Shown here piece after piece: positions 52,556 through 62,500 of a DNA stretch of 64,000 nucleotides (position 1 is its first letter; each line of letters begins with the position of its first letter). The stretch covers positions 124,001 through 188,000 of the forward strand of contig JAJTUP010000035.1 in NCBI GenBank assembly GCA_021399435.1, given 5' to 3'. The DNA is from Diaporthe sp. PMI_573 (Eukaryota; Ascomycota; Sordariomycetes; Diaporthales; Diaporthaceae). The notes beneath the pieces are model-generated. The model had not been told where the DNA came from. It did not search any database and saw only the letters and a list, made by a program, of their open reading frames with translations. The translations under genes were made by a program, and so were the position numbers.

Positions 52556-54169
52556 ATGATGAGATTGCTACTACTCGATCGCGCAGTCAACGCCCTTTTG
52601 TCCTCATTATTCATTGTAAACCTCCGCGTAGGCTACACGATGCTTCCCAAAATCGATATTGAAGAGACCGCTCGCCCGGCGTCTCCTAACGTCGGGGCGC
52701 GAGAGGATAACATAACTTTCCCCAAGCCGTCATCCTACAAACCATTCCATCGCAAAGCCTACACCGGCGCCCTCATCTTCAACCTCGCTTCCTTCATTCT
52801 CCCTGCCCTCTACGGTACCCTCTCGAAGCTGTGGGTCGCCAATATCGATTCTTCCCTTGTCGTAACCACCGACGTATACACCTACATCGGCGTAGTCGCG
52901 GAGGTCCTCAATGAAGGCCTCCCGCGAGCGGCATGGGTTATCATCGGCGACCAAGCCTCTCGTACCCTCGGAGAACGGCTCCAACTCACACACACCCTCA
53001 TCCTCTTCCAGTCCATCTTGGGCCTGATCATGAGCCTGGCATTCGTGGGTGGGGCCAAGACGTTTGCTGATGGCTTCGTACCTGTGGAAGTCCGTGATGT
53101 GAGCGTTACATATGTACGCATCGGAGCGTTCAGCGCATTCAGCTCTTCGATTGAGACAGCTGTTGCGTCGGCTACGAGGGCGCTCGACCGACCTGATGTC
53201 CCGTTGATCATAAACTCCGTCAAGTTTACCGTTAACATCATCCTAGATCTGCTGATCATCTCGAAGATCCATGTTGGCTCTCATCAGCCCACGGTCAATA
53301 TGCAAGCAGGGATCCAGCTCGCTTGCAGCCTGGCGTCGGCATTTCTGGGTCTGGCATACTTCCTCTGGAGGAACACCATTCCATATCAGAAGGACAGAGA
53401 TAACCGAGAGGATTGGAGTACAACAAAGGCCAGTGCCAACGCGCTTCTAATCTTGCTTCGTCCCGGCATCCTGACCTTCAGCGAGTCGGCAATCCGCAAC
53501 GCACTTTATCTCTGGCTAGTCAGCAACATCGTGTCAATGGGATCAACATATACGACAGCATGGGGCGTTTTCAACAAGATTCGATGGGGGCTTATCATGG
53601 TCCCTGTACAAGCCCTCGAACAGACCTCCCTCGCTTTTGTCGGTCACGCATGGGGTGCCTGGAGACAGGCGATCAGGGTTGAAACCCGCCGTCCAAAGGC
53701 TACGAAGCAAAACATCATCAAAATCACCCGGCCAGCTCTCGTCTCCCTCATCATTGCTCTCATCATCGAGGTCCCTGTCTGTCTGTTCCTTACATATTTC
53801 GGTGCCCGTCCTTTCGCCCGATACCTCAGCGGCTCGGATGAGGTTGCTGGCGTGTCGGCAATGATGTGGCGAACTATCGACTGGTGTTACATCTTCTATG
53901 CCGTGTCTACGATGCTAGCGACAATCTTGTTGGCAACGCGACCAGGATGGTACCTTTGGCAAAGTCTAGCGAGCAATTTGCTCTATGTGTTGCCTTGGGC
54001 TATTGTATGTAAGACAGCGAGTTTGTCGGCTGATAAGGCTTGGACCTATCATAGTCTCGTTTTTGGTGGTAGTCTTGTCTTTAGTTTCGTTGATATTTGT
54101 GTCGTAGATGGACTCTGGATTTGGACTTTGATGACTGGCAGGATGGGACTTGAAGTATTCAGGGTTTGA
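52556..54169 (+). CDS. MATE-like multidrug/toxin efflux membrane protein
   Basis: Intronless ORF of 537 residues. The start may be ATG 52556 or, more likely, 52640 ([13 protein letters not shown]), because the cytosolic tail of relatives resembles the latter. About ten to twelve hydrophobic segments follow, for example [90 protein letters not shown] and [16 protein letters not shown]. The alternation of these with conserved polar residues ([40 protein letters not shown]) fits a fungal subfamily of the MATE / Na+-driven flippase fold. It should sit in the plasma or vacuolar membrane and export small molecules by antiport; the substrate is unknown. No biosynthetic genes are adjacent, so there is no cluster context. 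Confidence 0.73.
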   Translation: MMRLLLLDRAVNALLSSLFIVNLRVGYTMLPKIDIEETARPASPNVGAREDNITFPKPSSYKPFHRKAYTGALIFNLASFILPALYGTLSKLWVANIDSSLVVTTDVYTYIGVVAEVLNEGLPRAAWVIIGDQASRTLGERLQLTHTLILFQSILGLIMSLAFVGGAKTFADGFVPVEVRDVSVTYVRIGAFSAFSSSIETAVASATRALDRPDVPLIINSVKFTVNIILDLLIISKIHVGSHQPTVNMQAGIQLACSLASAFLGLAYFLWRNTIPYQKDRDNREDWSTTKASANALLILLRPGILTFSESAIRNALYLWLVSNIVSMGSTYTTAWGVFNKIRWGLIMVPVQALEQTSLAFVGHAWGAWRQAIRVETRRPKATKQNIIKITRPALVSLIIALIIEVPVCLFLTYFGARPFARYLSGSDEVAGVSAMMWRTIDWCYIFYAVSTMLATILLATRPGWYLWQSLASNLLYVLPWAIVCKTASLSADKAWTYHSLVFGGSLVFSFVDICVVDGLWIWTLMTGRMGLEVFRV

Positions 54170-54649
54170 ACAAGCGGACCGACGGCATAATCTGACATGC
54201 AAGACAACAAGAAACACTGTCCTCCTTTCACCATTTACCCTATCTGATGTCGACGCTAACCCGCTCGCTGCCCGGCCGGGATCTCTCCGCCACCCGCCGC
54301 CGTTCTTCAGTGGCTACAGCTTGGCTAAAGAGCATGACCAAAAGGCTCCAGAGATGACTTAGGCGCACCATTTTAGAGACAGACGCTATAAAGTCCAAAA
54401 GCTCAGGATAATCCTGTTAGAGGCAGAGACTATTGCAACTAGGCAGATCGATTCAAGACAGGGTTTCACAGATGATTGAGCTTATCAGCTTGATAATTCA
54501 AGACGCCATGGTACTACAGTACAACTTTGTGGTTTGCAGACGACTTTGCTTCATAGTCACGCGTTGGACGAGTTGGATCGCGTAGTTGTTGAATTGGCAC
54601 TCTGCAGCAGGCCACAGATTTGGAAAGACGCTGCCTGAGCCACCCCGAA
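54170..54649. other. Intergenic downstream of the MATE-like gene
   Basis: No gene. It holds the 3' region of the MATE-like gene and runs into the hairpin-rich repeat. Confidence 0.3.
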
Positions 54650-54905
54650 TCTTGGACAGACTATTAGTCAGACTGTTAGTCTGCGATCCTCGGACTGGAC
54701 TACTGGTCGGTCTGGTAGAAGTCAGACTGAACCATCAGTCCAGTCCGAGAGACGTAGACTGGACCGTCAGTCTAGTCCAAGAGACGCGGACTGGACCGTC
54801 AGTCCAATCCGAGAGACGCAGACTGGACCAATAGTCCACGGACTATTGGTCTGGACTGCAGTTTGGACTAATAGTCCAGTTTTTGGTCTGGACTATTAGG
54901 AGCGC
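54650..54905. repeat. Hairpin-rich repeat built on GGACTxxxxAGTCC palindromes
   Basis: About 250 bp of short inverted and direct repeats. At 54660-54700 it is GACTATTAGTCAGACTGTTA-like. At 54735-54835 there are three roughly 31-bp tandem units (GACTGGACCGTCAGTCCAGT followed by CCGAGAGACG). At 54840-54900 a long palindrome, GACTATTGGTCTGGACTGCA, is followed by TTTGGACTAATAGTCCAG. The array can fold on itself almost throughout. It overlaps and terminates the zinc-finger gene on the minus strand. Confidence 0.8.
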
Positions 54906-55611
54906 TGGTCAGTTCTCCAATTAAGCCGGGGTTCCGCTGTAGTAGATGGACTCTACAGAGGTGTAGGCGTACGTCAACGATGCGGTTTAGGGTATATTTC
55001 CGCAAACAATCATACCACCCGTGACGGTCGTGTAAGTAGAAGGGACACGCGAAGGGGGCCGGAGATCGGCCGTGGCCCAGCTGTGCCCCTTGGTCAGACG
55101 GTATATTCGTATCGTCATCCTTTCTTTCGCTTCTTCGGTGCTGATTGGTTGTCTTTGTTTTCCTGTTCGTTGTGTTTAGGCGGGCCATGGCTGGGTTAGT
55201 GGCGCTTGCTTTGTGTGCAGCTCCCGACCTTGCAGGACTGCTTTCCACCCTCCCCTGGCTCTTCGTGTATTCATCCTGCTGTGTGCGTGCTCCATGGTAG
55301 TTGAACCAGACCCGTGCGCTCTTATCCTTGCCCTCCCGATCGTCTGCGATGATCTGTTTTGCCTCTTGGAACTGAAGAGAAACGCCGTCTAGATCGGCCT
55401 TCACGAGATCGCACTTTCCTTTGACCCCCTGCAGCTGTTTCGTGAGCTCCTCTCGCCGATCAAACAGCGTGGCAAGCTGGCGCCTCAGCGGTTCTGTCCT
55501 GGACTCGAATTTGCCAACCATAACCCGGTCTTCCTCGACCCAAGCCTTGATTGTATCGGCCCAGTAGCTGCCCTCGATCTCGGCCCAGTCCTGGATGTCG
55601 TTGTTTGCCAT
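54868..55611 (-). CDS. C2H2-type fungal protein, C-terminus cut by a repeat
   Basis: ATG at 55611 (MANNDIQDWAEIEGSYWADT), 247 residues. It has an N-terminal coiled coil (EPLRRQLATLFDRREELTKQ), a basic Ser/Lys-rich linker, then FACPFYLHDRHGWYDCLRKY and RIVDVRLHLCRVHLLQ, the first finger of the family seen at 58.9 and 60 kb. In those relatives a second, regular CxxC finger and a long helical domain follow. Here the reading frame runs into the hairpin-rich repeat after about LIGEL, and the last residues (NSPDQKLDY) are encoded by it. So the second finger and the C-terminal domain are lost. Probably non-functional or altered in function. Confidence 0.62.
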   Translation of the reverse strand: MANNDIQDWAEIEGSYWADTIKAWVEEDRVMVGKFESRTEPLRRQLATLFDRREELTKQLQGVKGKCDLVKADLDGVSLQFQEAKQIIADDREGKDKSARVWFNYHGARTQQDEYTKSQGRVESSPARSGAAHKASATNPAMARLNTTNRKTKTTNQHRRSERKDDDTNIPSDQGAQLGHGRSPAPFACPFYLHDRHGWYDCLRKYTLNRIVDVRLHLCRVHLLQRNPGLIGELTSAPNSPDQKLDY

Positions 55612-56449
55612 GGCTAGGAAAGTACATCGACTACCCAGTGTATACAAGGCTGGGAATCTTATAGAATGCGTGCAGAGCCACGTTGCTGGTCTTAATGGTT
55701 TTGCAAAGGTACTGTACGATGTCAATACGTTTAGAAATAAATTACACATCGTTCTGCGCAAAATACCTACCTGAAAAAACGTAGTATATTCCTAAGTGCT
55801 GCAGCGTACGATCGCAACTTAACATATGTACCACGGGAGAGGCAGTACATTGTAATTCAGTACAAAGTACGGCTCCCGAAAAAGGTCTGCTTCTGTTAGG
55901 TGGGAACTTCATTCAGGTGACAAAAGCTCATCAGCATCGCGTCGGCCCCCCTTGTTTCATGTGAGAGACGGCAGCCTGTGTTGACAGGGTTCTTACTCGC
56001 TGCTTCGGGGGTCCTGCCCAACCCCAACACACCATCGGATCAGGTGGCAGCGGCGGTGGGCTCCACTCCTGCACTATGAAGGCTGGCATTAAAAGGGAAT
56101 ACCACGCATCCCTGCAGGGTACGTAGAAAAATAATTATATGCAAGGTTTCTCAAATGTACTATTGTATACATAGTATTGTGTAATATTATATACTGTATA
56201 TCCTCGCAGTTTGATTCAAGCCTCTGTCGCTTCGACTATTTCACCCTCTTAGTATGTAATGTCGTATGGTGCTCCGATGAATTCTCGTACATCAGTGTCT
56301 CCATCTGCTCTTCGTAAAGGTTATGTGTACTGCGTTTGGAGTTTTGTCCGGTGTGCTGAACGGTGGTTTCAAGAGGAGATTGCAAGTTATTTGAAGTCGC
56401 AAGGGCCCGGAACGGTCAGCCGGCGGCGACAACCATCGAGAGCAGCAAA
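55612..56449. other. Intergenic, partly AT-rich
   Basis: No gene recognised. 56140-56210 is A/T-rich with TATA-like motifs (TTATATACTGTATATCC). Confidence 0.3.
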
Positions 56450-58095
56450 GGACAAATGTTCGGTAGGGGCGGTTTGCCGTTGAGCTTCATAAAAGCCCTC
56501 GAGAAGTTGACTGTTCGTTCGAAGAGCGATGCCAATATTGTGTAGCTTGCCAAACGGCCCAAACTTGCGGTACTTATCCACTTCCTCGGCGTTAATAATC
56601 TCAGGGACTGGATACTGGTGCTGACTCTCCTCGGGGACTGTTTCGAGCTCGAAGACCTCATCCATGCTCGGCTCACTGAAGTCGTCGTCCGTCGCCAGCT
56701 CATTGATAGCCTCGGACAACTGTCGCTGCTCATCTTCTTCAGTCATAAAGTCCTTATCGCCCCACTGAGCTAGCAGCTCGTTGAAATTATCCCTTTTGCT
56801 GCCGTACATCATGGCTCTGACTGTTAGGTTTAGAAAATGAGGAGCGCAGCGGACACGACGCTCATCCCCGTCGAAATCGAACTCAGTGCCAAGTGCCCCC
56901 ATAGCCGTAGCATTATTCGCAGCGTTGTCAAGCGTGTAGTACCCGATCCCGAAGCCGAATAAGAGTTAACATAGTCAGTTTGGCAGGTAAGATTTTTGGC
57001 CATGGTTTTGTACCTGTCTTGAAGACCAAATGCGCATATTGTATCTGCAACTTCATCTGCAAGCGCTGCTCCGGTATGGCGCTTCCTGAGACCTGGCAAG
57101 ATGAGCCATATGGTCATGGCTGTACGGTGACCAGGGTTCCGCATCGATCGATCGATGGCGATGGGACCCCATATCGCCATCGCCATCGACATGTGGGTCC
57201 GCGTCGATGGCGATGGCGATCGATTAGGAACCTCTATCGCCATCGGAGCGATCGATATCGAAGTTATCGCCAACCCCCTGTTGCCCCACTTATTACCAAG
57301 TCGGGAAGGCATGATGCTTTTAGAAAGTTGCATATCGTCTCAATTAAGTGCCATTCTATGATGCTGTCGCTGTTAGGGACGCTCTCTATTCTATCCCCGG
57401 CCCGCTGTAGCACGTCTTGGAGCATATCTAAGGCGAGAAGTGGGCTTGTAGAAGCGCTCCGGGCACCAAGCACGAAGGCATTGTGTCGTGATAATGATAT
57501 GCCGCAGTTGATTTCTGATGGGCGTCCTGCGCTGCTAAAGCTTCAGCTTGTCTTTGCAACTACAACCGACCTTTGACCAATTAAACAAATCTGGCTCCAT
57601 GTTTGAGTCCAGACTAAAGTAAACCGGAAAGCAGGGACAGGGTGACATCTTGCTACGTACAAAATCCCATCAAAACTGATGTACCGAAGAGCTTTCAGAC
57701 GTGGCTTGTTTGCTAGTTACTCATTTCTGCCTCTTGTTGAGGCAGAGATATTGAATTCCAGCCCCTATTACTTATCCCCTAAGCTCACCCCTGAATATCG
57801 ACATAAGGTCGATCGATGGCGATCGATAGGACTAGACCCTGCGATCGATCGATGGCGATGGGGACCCCGTATCGCCATCGCCATCGACCTTTATCGCCAT
57901 AGCGATGGCGATCGATATCGACTTTCCATCGATCGCTGCGGAACCCTGACGGTGACCATACGGTGACCAGGTGTGACTTGCGTAGAAGTCCTTGCTGCAC
58001 TGTCCTGCGCCTGAAAGAACATAGGTATGAGGCCTCCTCATTATTCTAACCTGTTCTTGTCCGGCCACCACACTCTGCCACGGTGAAGGACGCAA
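56450..58095 (-). pseudogene. hAT transposase relic interrupted by a non-autonomous hAT element
   Basis: Minus-strand transposase remains. The part upstream of the insertion gives QCSKDFYASHTWSPYGHR (about 58020-57960). After the insertion at 57131 the same frame continues [35 protein letters not shown], then after an intron-like gap [20 protein letters not shown] (second catalytic Asp), [20 protein letters not shown] (CxxH), a long acidic stretch and [20 protein letters not shown]. The homology ends near 56450; the RWNS block and the dimerisation region are missing. Pre-insertion sequence reads through without a frame change, which shows that the 817-bp element is an insertion into this gene. 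Confidence 0.75.
57132..57948. mobile_element. Non-autonomous hAT element with 8-bp target duplication
   Basis: 817-bp element. The ends are CAGGGTTCCGCATCGATCGA (left) and the inverted counterpart ending GCGGAACCCTG (right); the first 12 bp are a perfect inverted repeat. It is flanked by the exact 8-bp duplication ACGGTGAC (57124-57131 and 57949-57956), the hallmark of hAT insertion. Subterminal regions of 140-150 bp at both ends are arrays of ATCGATCGATGG and CATCGCCATCG motifs in inverted orientation. The middle has no transposase. It must be mobilised in trans. Confidence 0.9.
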
Positions 58096-58099
58096 ATGG

Positions 58100-58523
58100 C
58101 ATATTTGCAGGGCCGAGGGGCTGCGCCAGTAAGCGATTCATGCATACGATACTTGGCCGATTGGAGCAATAAGTGGGGTCGGGTACGCGAGCGCGTAAGG
58201 CTTCACACCACCTTCTCTTCTAAAGGTAGTGATTGGATCTTGGCGGCATATATATTCACGCAGTTGCGGGATGAGTGACCTGATGTCATGGTTCCCGGGT
58301 TTCATTGGTGATCAGTGGCAGAGTTGCTCGTATCTGCGAGCCAGGATATAATTACCACCAGAAATCACTTTAAATAATTTATATGCCTAAAGCAAATGCT
58401 CAGATGTTGACTTGAAAACCGTGCCGGTATTCGGAATCAGAGGCTCAGGTTTCCATGTTCTCCTACTAAAACTCTACTGCCGAAACTGATACATGCGATC
58501 GAATTTGTCTTGAGCCGCACCAG
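58100..58523. other. Intergenic
   Basis: No supported coding gene between the hAT relic and the C2H2 region. Confidence 0.3.
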
Positions 58524-58943
58524 ATGCCTCCCGAGAAAGATTACACGCTCGATTCGGGAGGTGGAGCGTCGACTGGAGTAAGTGACAATAAGGCTATGCC
58601 TGGCCACTCAACAGTTGGTGAGCACATTGAACATTCCGCCCTGCGCATTCAAAACATAAATCATCAAGATCTTCATTTTCTAAATCCCCATTAGACAGCG
58701 TTCTGATCCCATACCGACCTACACAACGCGTTTGTAAATCCACCCATAGTTATAAAATAGTCTAATTACACAAGTATACGAAATAGACGCGGCCCTTGGA
58801 CGACTCCAGAGGAGAACGAAATCACACGAAGCAGCAGCTCCACCACGACATTACGATGCGCAGACCGATGGCATCAGGACGAGAAGAGATCATCAGAATG
58901 TCTCGAGTACCCCACTCAAGGCCGCAAAAGTCCAAAGAGGCGG

Positions 58944-59765
58944 ATGTTATCAGAAACAAGGGACTTGGCGGACGAAGATACACACGGAGCTCAACCAAAC
59001 CAGCTGCTGGCTTGTCCATTCTCAAAGTTGGACGGCAATCGGTACCACGCGTGTCGCAAGTTTGAACTACGACGGGTGAAGGATGTTAAGCAGCACATCA
59101 GCCGAAAACACTTTCGTCCGGAGTTTTATTGTCCACGCTGCGGGCACACATTCCCTGATCGAGTCAGGCAGGACGAGCATATAAGGGTGGCTTCGTGCGA
59201 CATGCAACCAGCGCCTCTTTTTGAAGGGATAACAGACGAGCAGAGAGAACTGCTAAAGCGGACTGTGAATCGGGGAGCGTCAACAAGGCAGCAGTGGTTC
59301 GACGTTTGGGACATCCTATTCCCGGACAAAGACAGACCAAGCTCTATATACCTTGGGAACTTCATGGAAGAAACACTCGGTTACATTCGAAATCGGTGTC
59401 AGGACGGGAACTTGGAGGCAAGATTGAGCACCCTAAGGAACAGACACGGCGAGGCCGTGGATACAGAGCTTGTCAAAGACGTCGTCACTGTCGTTTGGGA
59501 CTGGTTCCATACAGTCATCGACAACACGCACGCAGGCTGCGAGTCCGGACCTGTTGAGGCAGATACTTCTTCTCAGTCAGACACGAGCAGTTCAACCACG
59601 TCCATTTCGGACCTCGACATTCTACATGAAGGTGTCAACGTTGGTCGCCCTTGGCATTTGACGGACGTTCCCCATATGTATGGTTTTGAACCAGGCGGCT
59701 TATGGCCGGAAACATCATACCAAGACTTTTTGGACATTTGGGACCTGGAGGATGTAAGCACATGA
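58944..59765 (+). CDS. C2H2-type fungal protein
   Basis: 273 residues from the ATG at 58944. The frame is open further upstream (WTTPEENEITRSSSS...), so the true start is probably earlier; an ATG at 58524 (MPPEKDYTLDSGGGASTG) followed by GTAAGT is a possible first exon. LACPFSKLDGNRYHACRKFE, VKDVKQHISRKH is finger 1 and FYCPRCGHTFPDRVRQDEHI finger 2 (C..C...H). A helical domain then carries the family block QWFDVWDILFPDKDRPSSIY and ends in an acidic tail. The paralogue at 60.0-60.6 kb has the same order. Its fingers fit nucleic-acid or protein binding in the nucleus; no specific role is known to me. It appears intact from finger 1 onward. Confidence 0.75.
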   Translation: MLSETRDLADEDTHGAQPNQLLACPFSKLDGNRYHACRKFELRRVKDVKQHISRKHFRPEFYCPRCGHTFPDRVRQDEHIRVASCDMQPAPLFEGITDEQRELLKRTVNRGASTRQQWFDVWDILFPDKDRPSSIYLGNFMEETLGYIRNRCQDGNLEARLSTLRNRHGEAVDTELVKDVVTVVWDWFHTVIDNTHAGCESGPVEADTSSQSDTSSSTTSISDLDILHEGVNVGRPWHLTDVPHMYGFEPGGLWPETSYQDFLDIWDLEDVST

Positions 59766-60019
59766 AGTTACTTGTTTTCTTTGGTAATCTCTTGCTCGGA
59801 AGCATTTCTATGTGATATATTTGGGTGGATCGCTGTCAATTACCCGTGTACTTTGACTCACCTGACCTTGGTATTCATTTATAATTATGTGCCAGTCTTC
59901 TATTCATCTGAAGTCACATTTCATCGAATGAAAGCAAGGCATCCGTGATTAAAATGCACTGAGATGAGAGACACTTGCATTTCCCATAATCCCGTTACCT
60001 ACTTAAGTAGACACCAACT
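59766..60019. other. Intergenic between convergent C2H2 genes
   Basis: Short 3' regions of both genes; nothing else seen. Confidence 0.4.
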
Positions 60020-60631
60020 TCAATGCGTCAACGCCAGAACCAAGTGATTACTCCCCCGAGCTTCCATCCCGCCCTGGTCCTCCATAAAACCAGATATTAG
60101 CTCATCAGTCAACTTGTGTATCGTGAACGTATGCAACGCAGCCAAATTGCGCTCCTCGTCTTTTAGCCCATAGTTACGCAACCCCTGCAGCCTCAGGAAT
60201 TTTGTGATTATCGTGTGCCCATTCCTGGACCAGAAAGTATGCAACCGGCAAACCGCCGCCTCGATCTTGCCACAGTAATTCAGAAATGGCTGTCGTGGCT
60301 TGTCTTCCCCGGGAAACAGTACCTCCCAAATGCTGAACCATGTCGACTCGTCGGGCTGCGCTGATTTTGGCCGCTTGGCAAGCTGTAGGACCTGCGCCTC
60401 CGAGATGCCTTCGGGAGTTGGCTGCCTGGATTCCCTCTTGCATCGGGGGCTACGAGCTCGGATATGCTCGTCGCATTCCACTGATGTTCGAAAAATGCTA
60501 TGGCAGATCGAACAGTAGGGCGGTTGCTGGTGAGCATGCCAAAGGTGTTGCTTCACGTCCTTGATGTTTCGAAGCCCAGCGGCCGATTTCAGGCAATCTT
60601 GCAATCCCACGCAATATCTTGTGTACCACAA
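60020..60631 (-). pseudogene. C2H2-type protein, paralogue of the 58.9 kb gene, N-terminus missing
   Basis: About 200 residues in one frame. The frame starts within finger 1 (CVGLQDCLKSAAGLRNIKDV, KQHLWHAHQQPPYC), followed by finger 2 (CSICHSIFRTSVECDEHIRA), a linker, the block TWFSIWEVLFPGEDKPRQPF and helical sequence to the stop at 60020. The order is the same as in the plus-strand gene 250 bp away, and the two are convergent. An in-frame TAG lies just upstream of the first residues, and the usual FACPFY lead-in is absent, so the 5' part is lost or lies in an unrecognised exon. Confidence 0.62.
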
Positions 60632-61861
60632 AGAATTCGGTCTCTACCTCCTGTGCCTCAAACAGTCGGTCCACAGAATTTAAAAACCGGAGGGCTGAAA
60701 AACTGAATTGATACTATGGGATCAGAATGCCCGGAATAGGAACTTGGTTCCGATTTTATCCTCACCCATCCATGATAGAGATAGTCTATTTAAACAATAA
60801 TCACACGTGCTGCAAATTTAACCAATCAGAATAGGGCTGATGCCTCCTGCTTGTTCCTGTAGAGAAAGCGGATATTCGTCAACCTTCATCAAGCAATATA
60901 CTTTAGACCTGCTCAGGTAATTTAGAGCACAACTGCTTACTTTGGAGCTTGATTGAGTGCAGCAGTACACGGGTCCTACCTTCAAATATCGCCGTAGTCT
61001 TGTACTAGTTCGGCGAATTCTATTGCAATTACAACGAACACCCTCTAATTTGTATGTCAGCACCTGTTTTATGCTTCTGGAAAGTACACAACCGTGCCAT
61101 TTTTATGCTTAGATCTCGTTTTATTCTAAAGGTTATCTAAGATAAAAATGGTGTTAATAAGTAAGTATATAACTTTATATCGTTATATTTTCATTGAGAT
61201 CCCTAGATCTTCCTCCATCTCCTCCCCACCCCGCCGGGTACCTGTGAGCACGTAGTCACGTGACCACGAGTAGGGTTTTGCCGTGCCCCTCGTCTGGCCT
61301 GCCAGGCTGGCCGAGTGGAGGTTTCCCTCGTTCGTTGGTTCTCCAGTTCCTATTTCTGTCTGTGCCTACCTTTCCTGAGAGAATAGTCTTTCTAATCTTC
61401 AGCTCATCTACAGCTTTCCTTGTCCGCTGTTCTTTAGATACATCGCTCCCACAATTCTGTCATATCTGGAGCAAACATTCGCCTGCAGCTGCATCTCAAC
61501 ATGGTTAGTAAAATGACTACGCAATAACGTCACGAACCATAGCTAAGCCCGAAAAATAGGCTCCCAAGGCGAAGATTATATATCTCTGGTCCTGCGTTAG
61601 TCTACATTTCCAGGTACCTTCTCTGTCATGACAAGGCTGCTGATGAACATGGGCCAGTGTCATTGCGGTCATAGCGGAATGAATGCAAATACAGCTCCCG
61701 CGTGCTCAGGTTGCTCGGAAACTAGGTGTTATAACTGTGAACTCTATCAGGTTAAGGAAACCTGATTGTTTTCGAGGATCTTGTGGCTTACTGACTGTGC
61801 GATCCGCGCAAGGAATCAGGCTGAATGATAGTCTCTGTTCCAAAAATAATGGACTTTCAAT
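60632..61861. other. Gene-free stretch
   Basis: No supported gene. An A/T-rich part lies at 61060-61195, then G/C-rich DNA with a CACGTAGTCACGTGACCACG palindromic patch at 61250-61268. No continuation of the fragments on either side is seen. Confidence 0.3.
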
Positions 61862-62500
61862 TACTGATCGATTGATATCGATCGATTGAAGGTGACGATC
61901 GATATAAATCGATTGATCAGGGCTCGGAATCGATCTGTACGATCGATTTCCAACCTGATAGTCTTCGGCAGGCTTTCAATCGGCAGGCATATAATGAAGC
62001 TGTTATAGGACTGCTTATACGGCGGAGAGCTCTTTTTTTAGCCGTTGAATGGAACGAGTTGAAGGATCTCGCTTTGGCATGCAATCCGACCATCGGTGAT
62101 CAATTAATTATCTCTAGGCGCCAGGCCATGCGTCATATTGCGGAAAATCACGTATTCTATAGAGATTAGATTAAAGGCAAACTAGCAATCGCGTCTTCGC
62201 CTATTTATATCTCTACCGATCTCTGGACATTGCCATATCACCATGCTTTACTGGCTGTTTGTGCTCAATGGGTTGATCAGGATTATTAGCTGCAGAAGGC
62301 GCTTCTAGGACTGCCGGAATGTTGCGACAACCACTCTGGAGAGCGGCAAGCTGATCTCATTATGAGTATTCTCGAGACGTTCGAAATCATGTTAAAACTC
62401 GGCTATTACACCGGAGATAATGCTACATCAAACGACATATGTTTGGAGTTAATAGTATGTCGATTGAAAGAGAATCTTAATGTAAGTTGGCGGCTGCTTT
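61862..62500 (+). pseudogene. Decayed hAT element with candidate left end
   Basis: A candidate terminus CAGGGCTCGGAATCGATC starts at 61918, in an ATCGAT-rich subterminal region (61862-61960) that resembles the ends of the element at 57132-57948. From about 61975 a single frame gives hAT sequence with TAG stops: FNRQAYNEAVIGLLIRRRAL, DLALACNPTIGDQLIISRRQ, YISTDLWTLPYHHALLAVCA (first catalytic Asp), LLGLPECCDNHSGERQADLI and YYTGDNATSNDICLELIVCR (second Asp). Homology fades after about 62490. Two TAG codons and the missing 3' half make it inactive. Confidence 0.72.
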
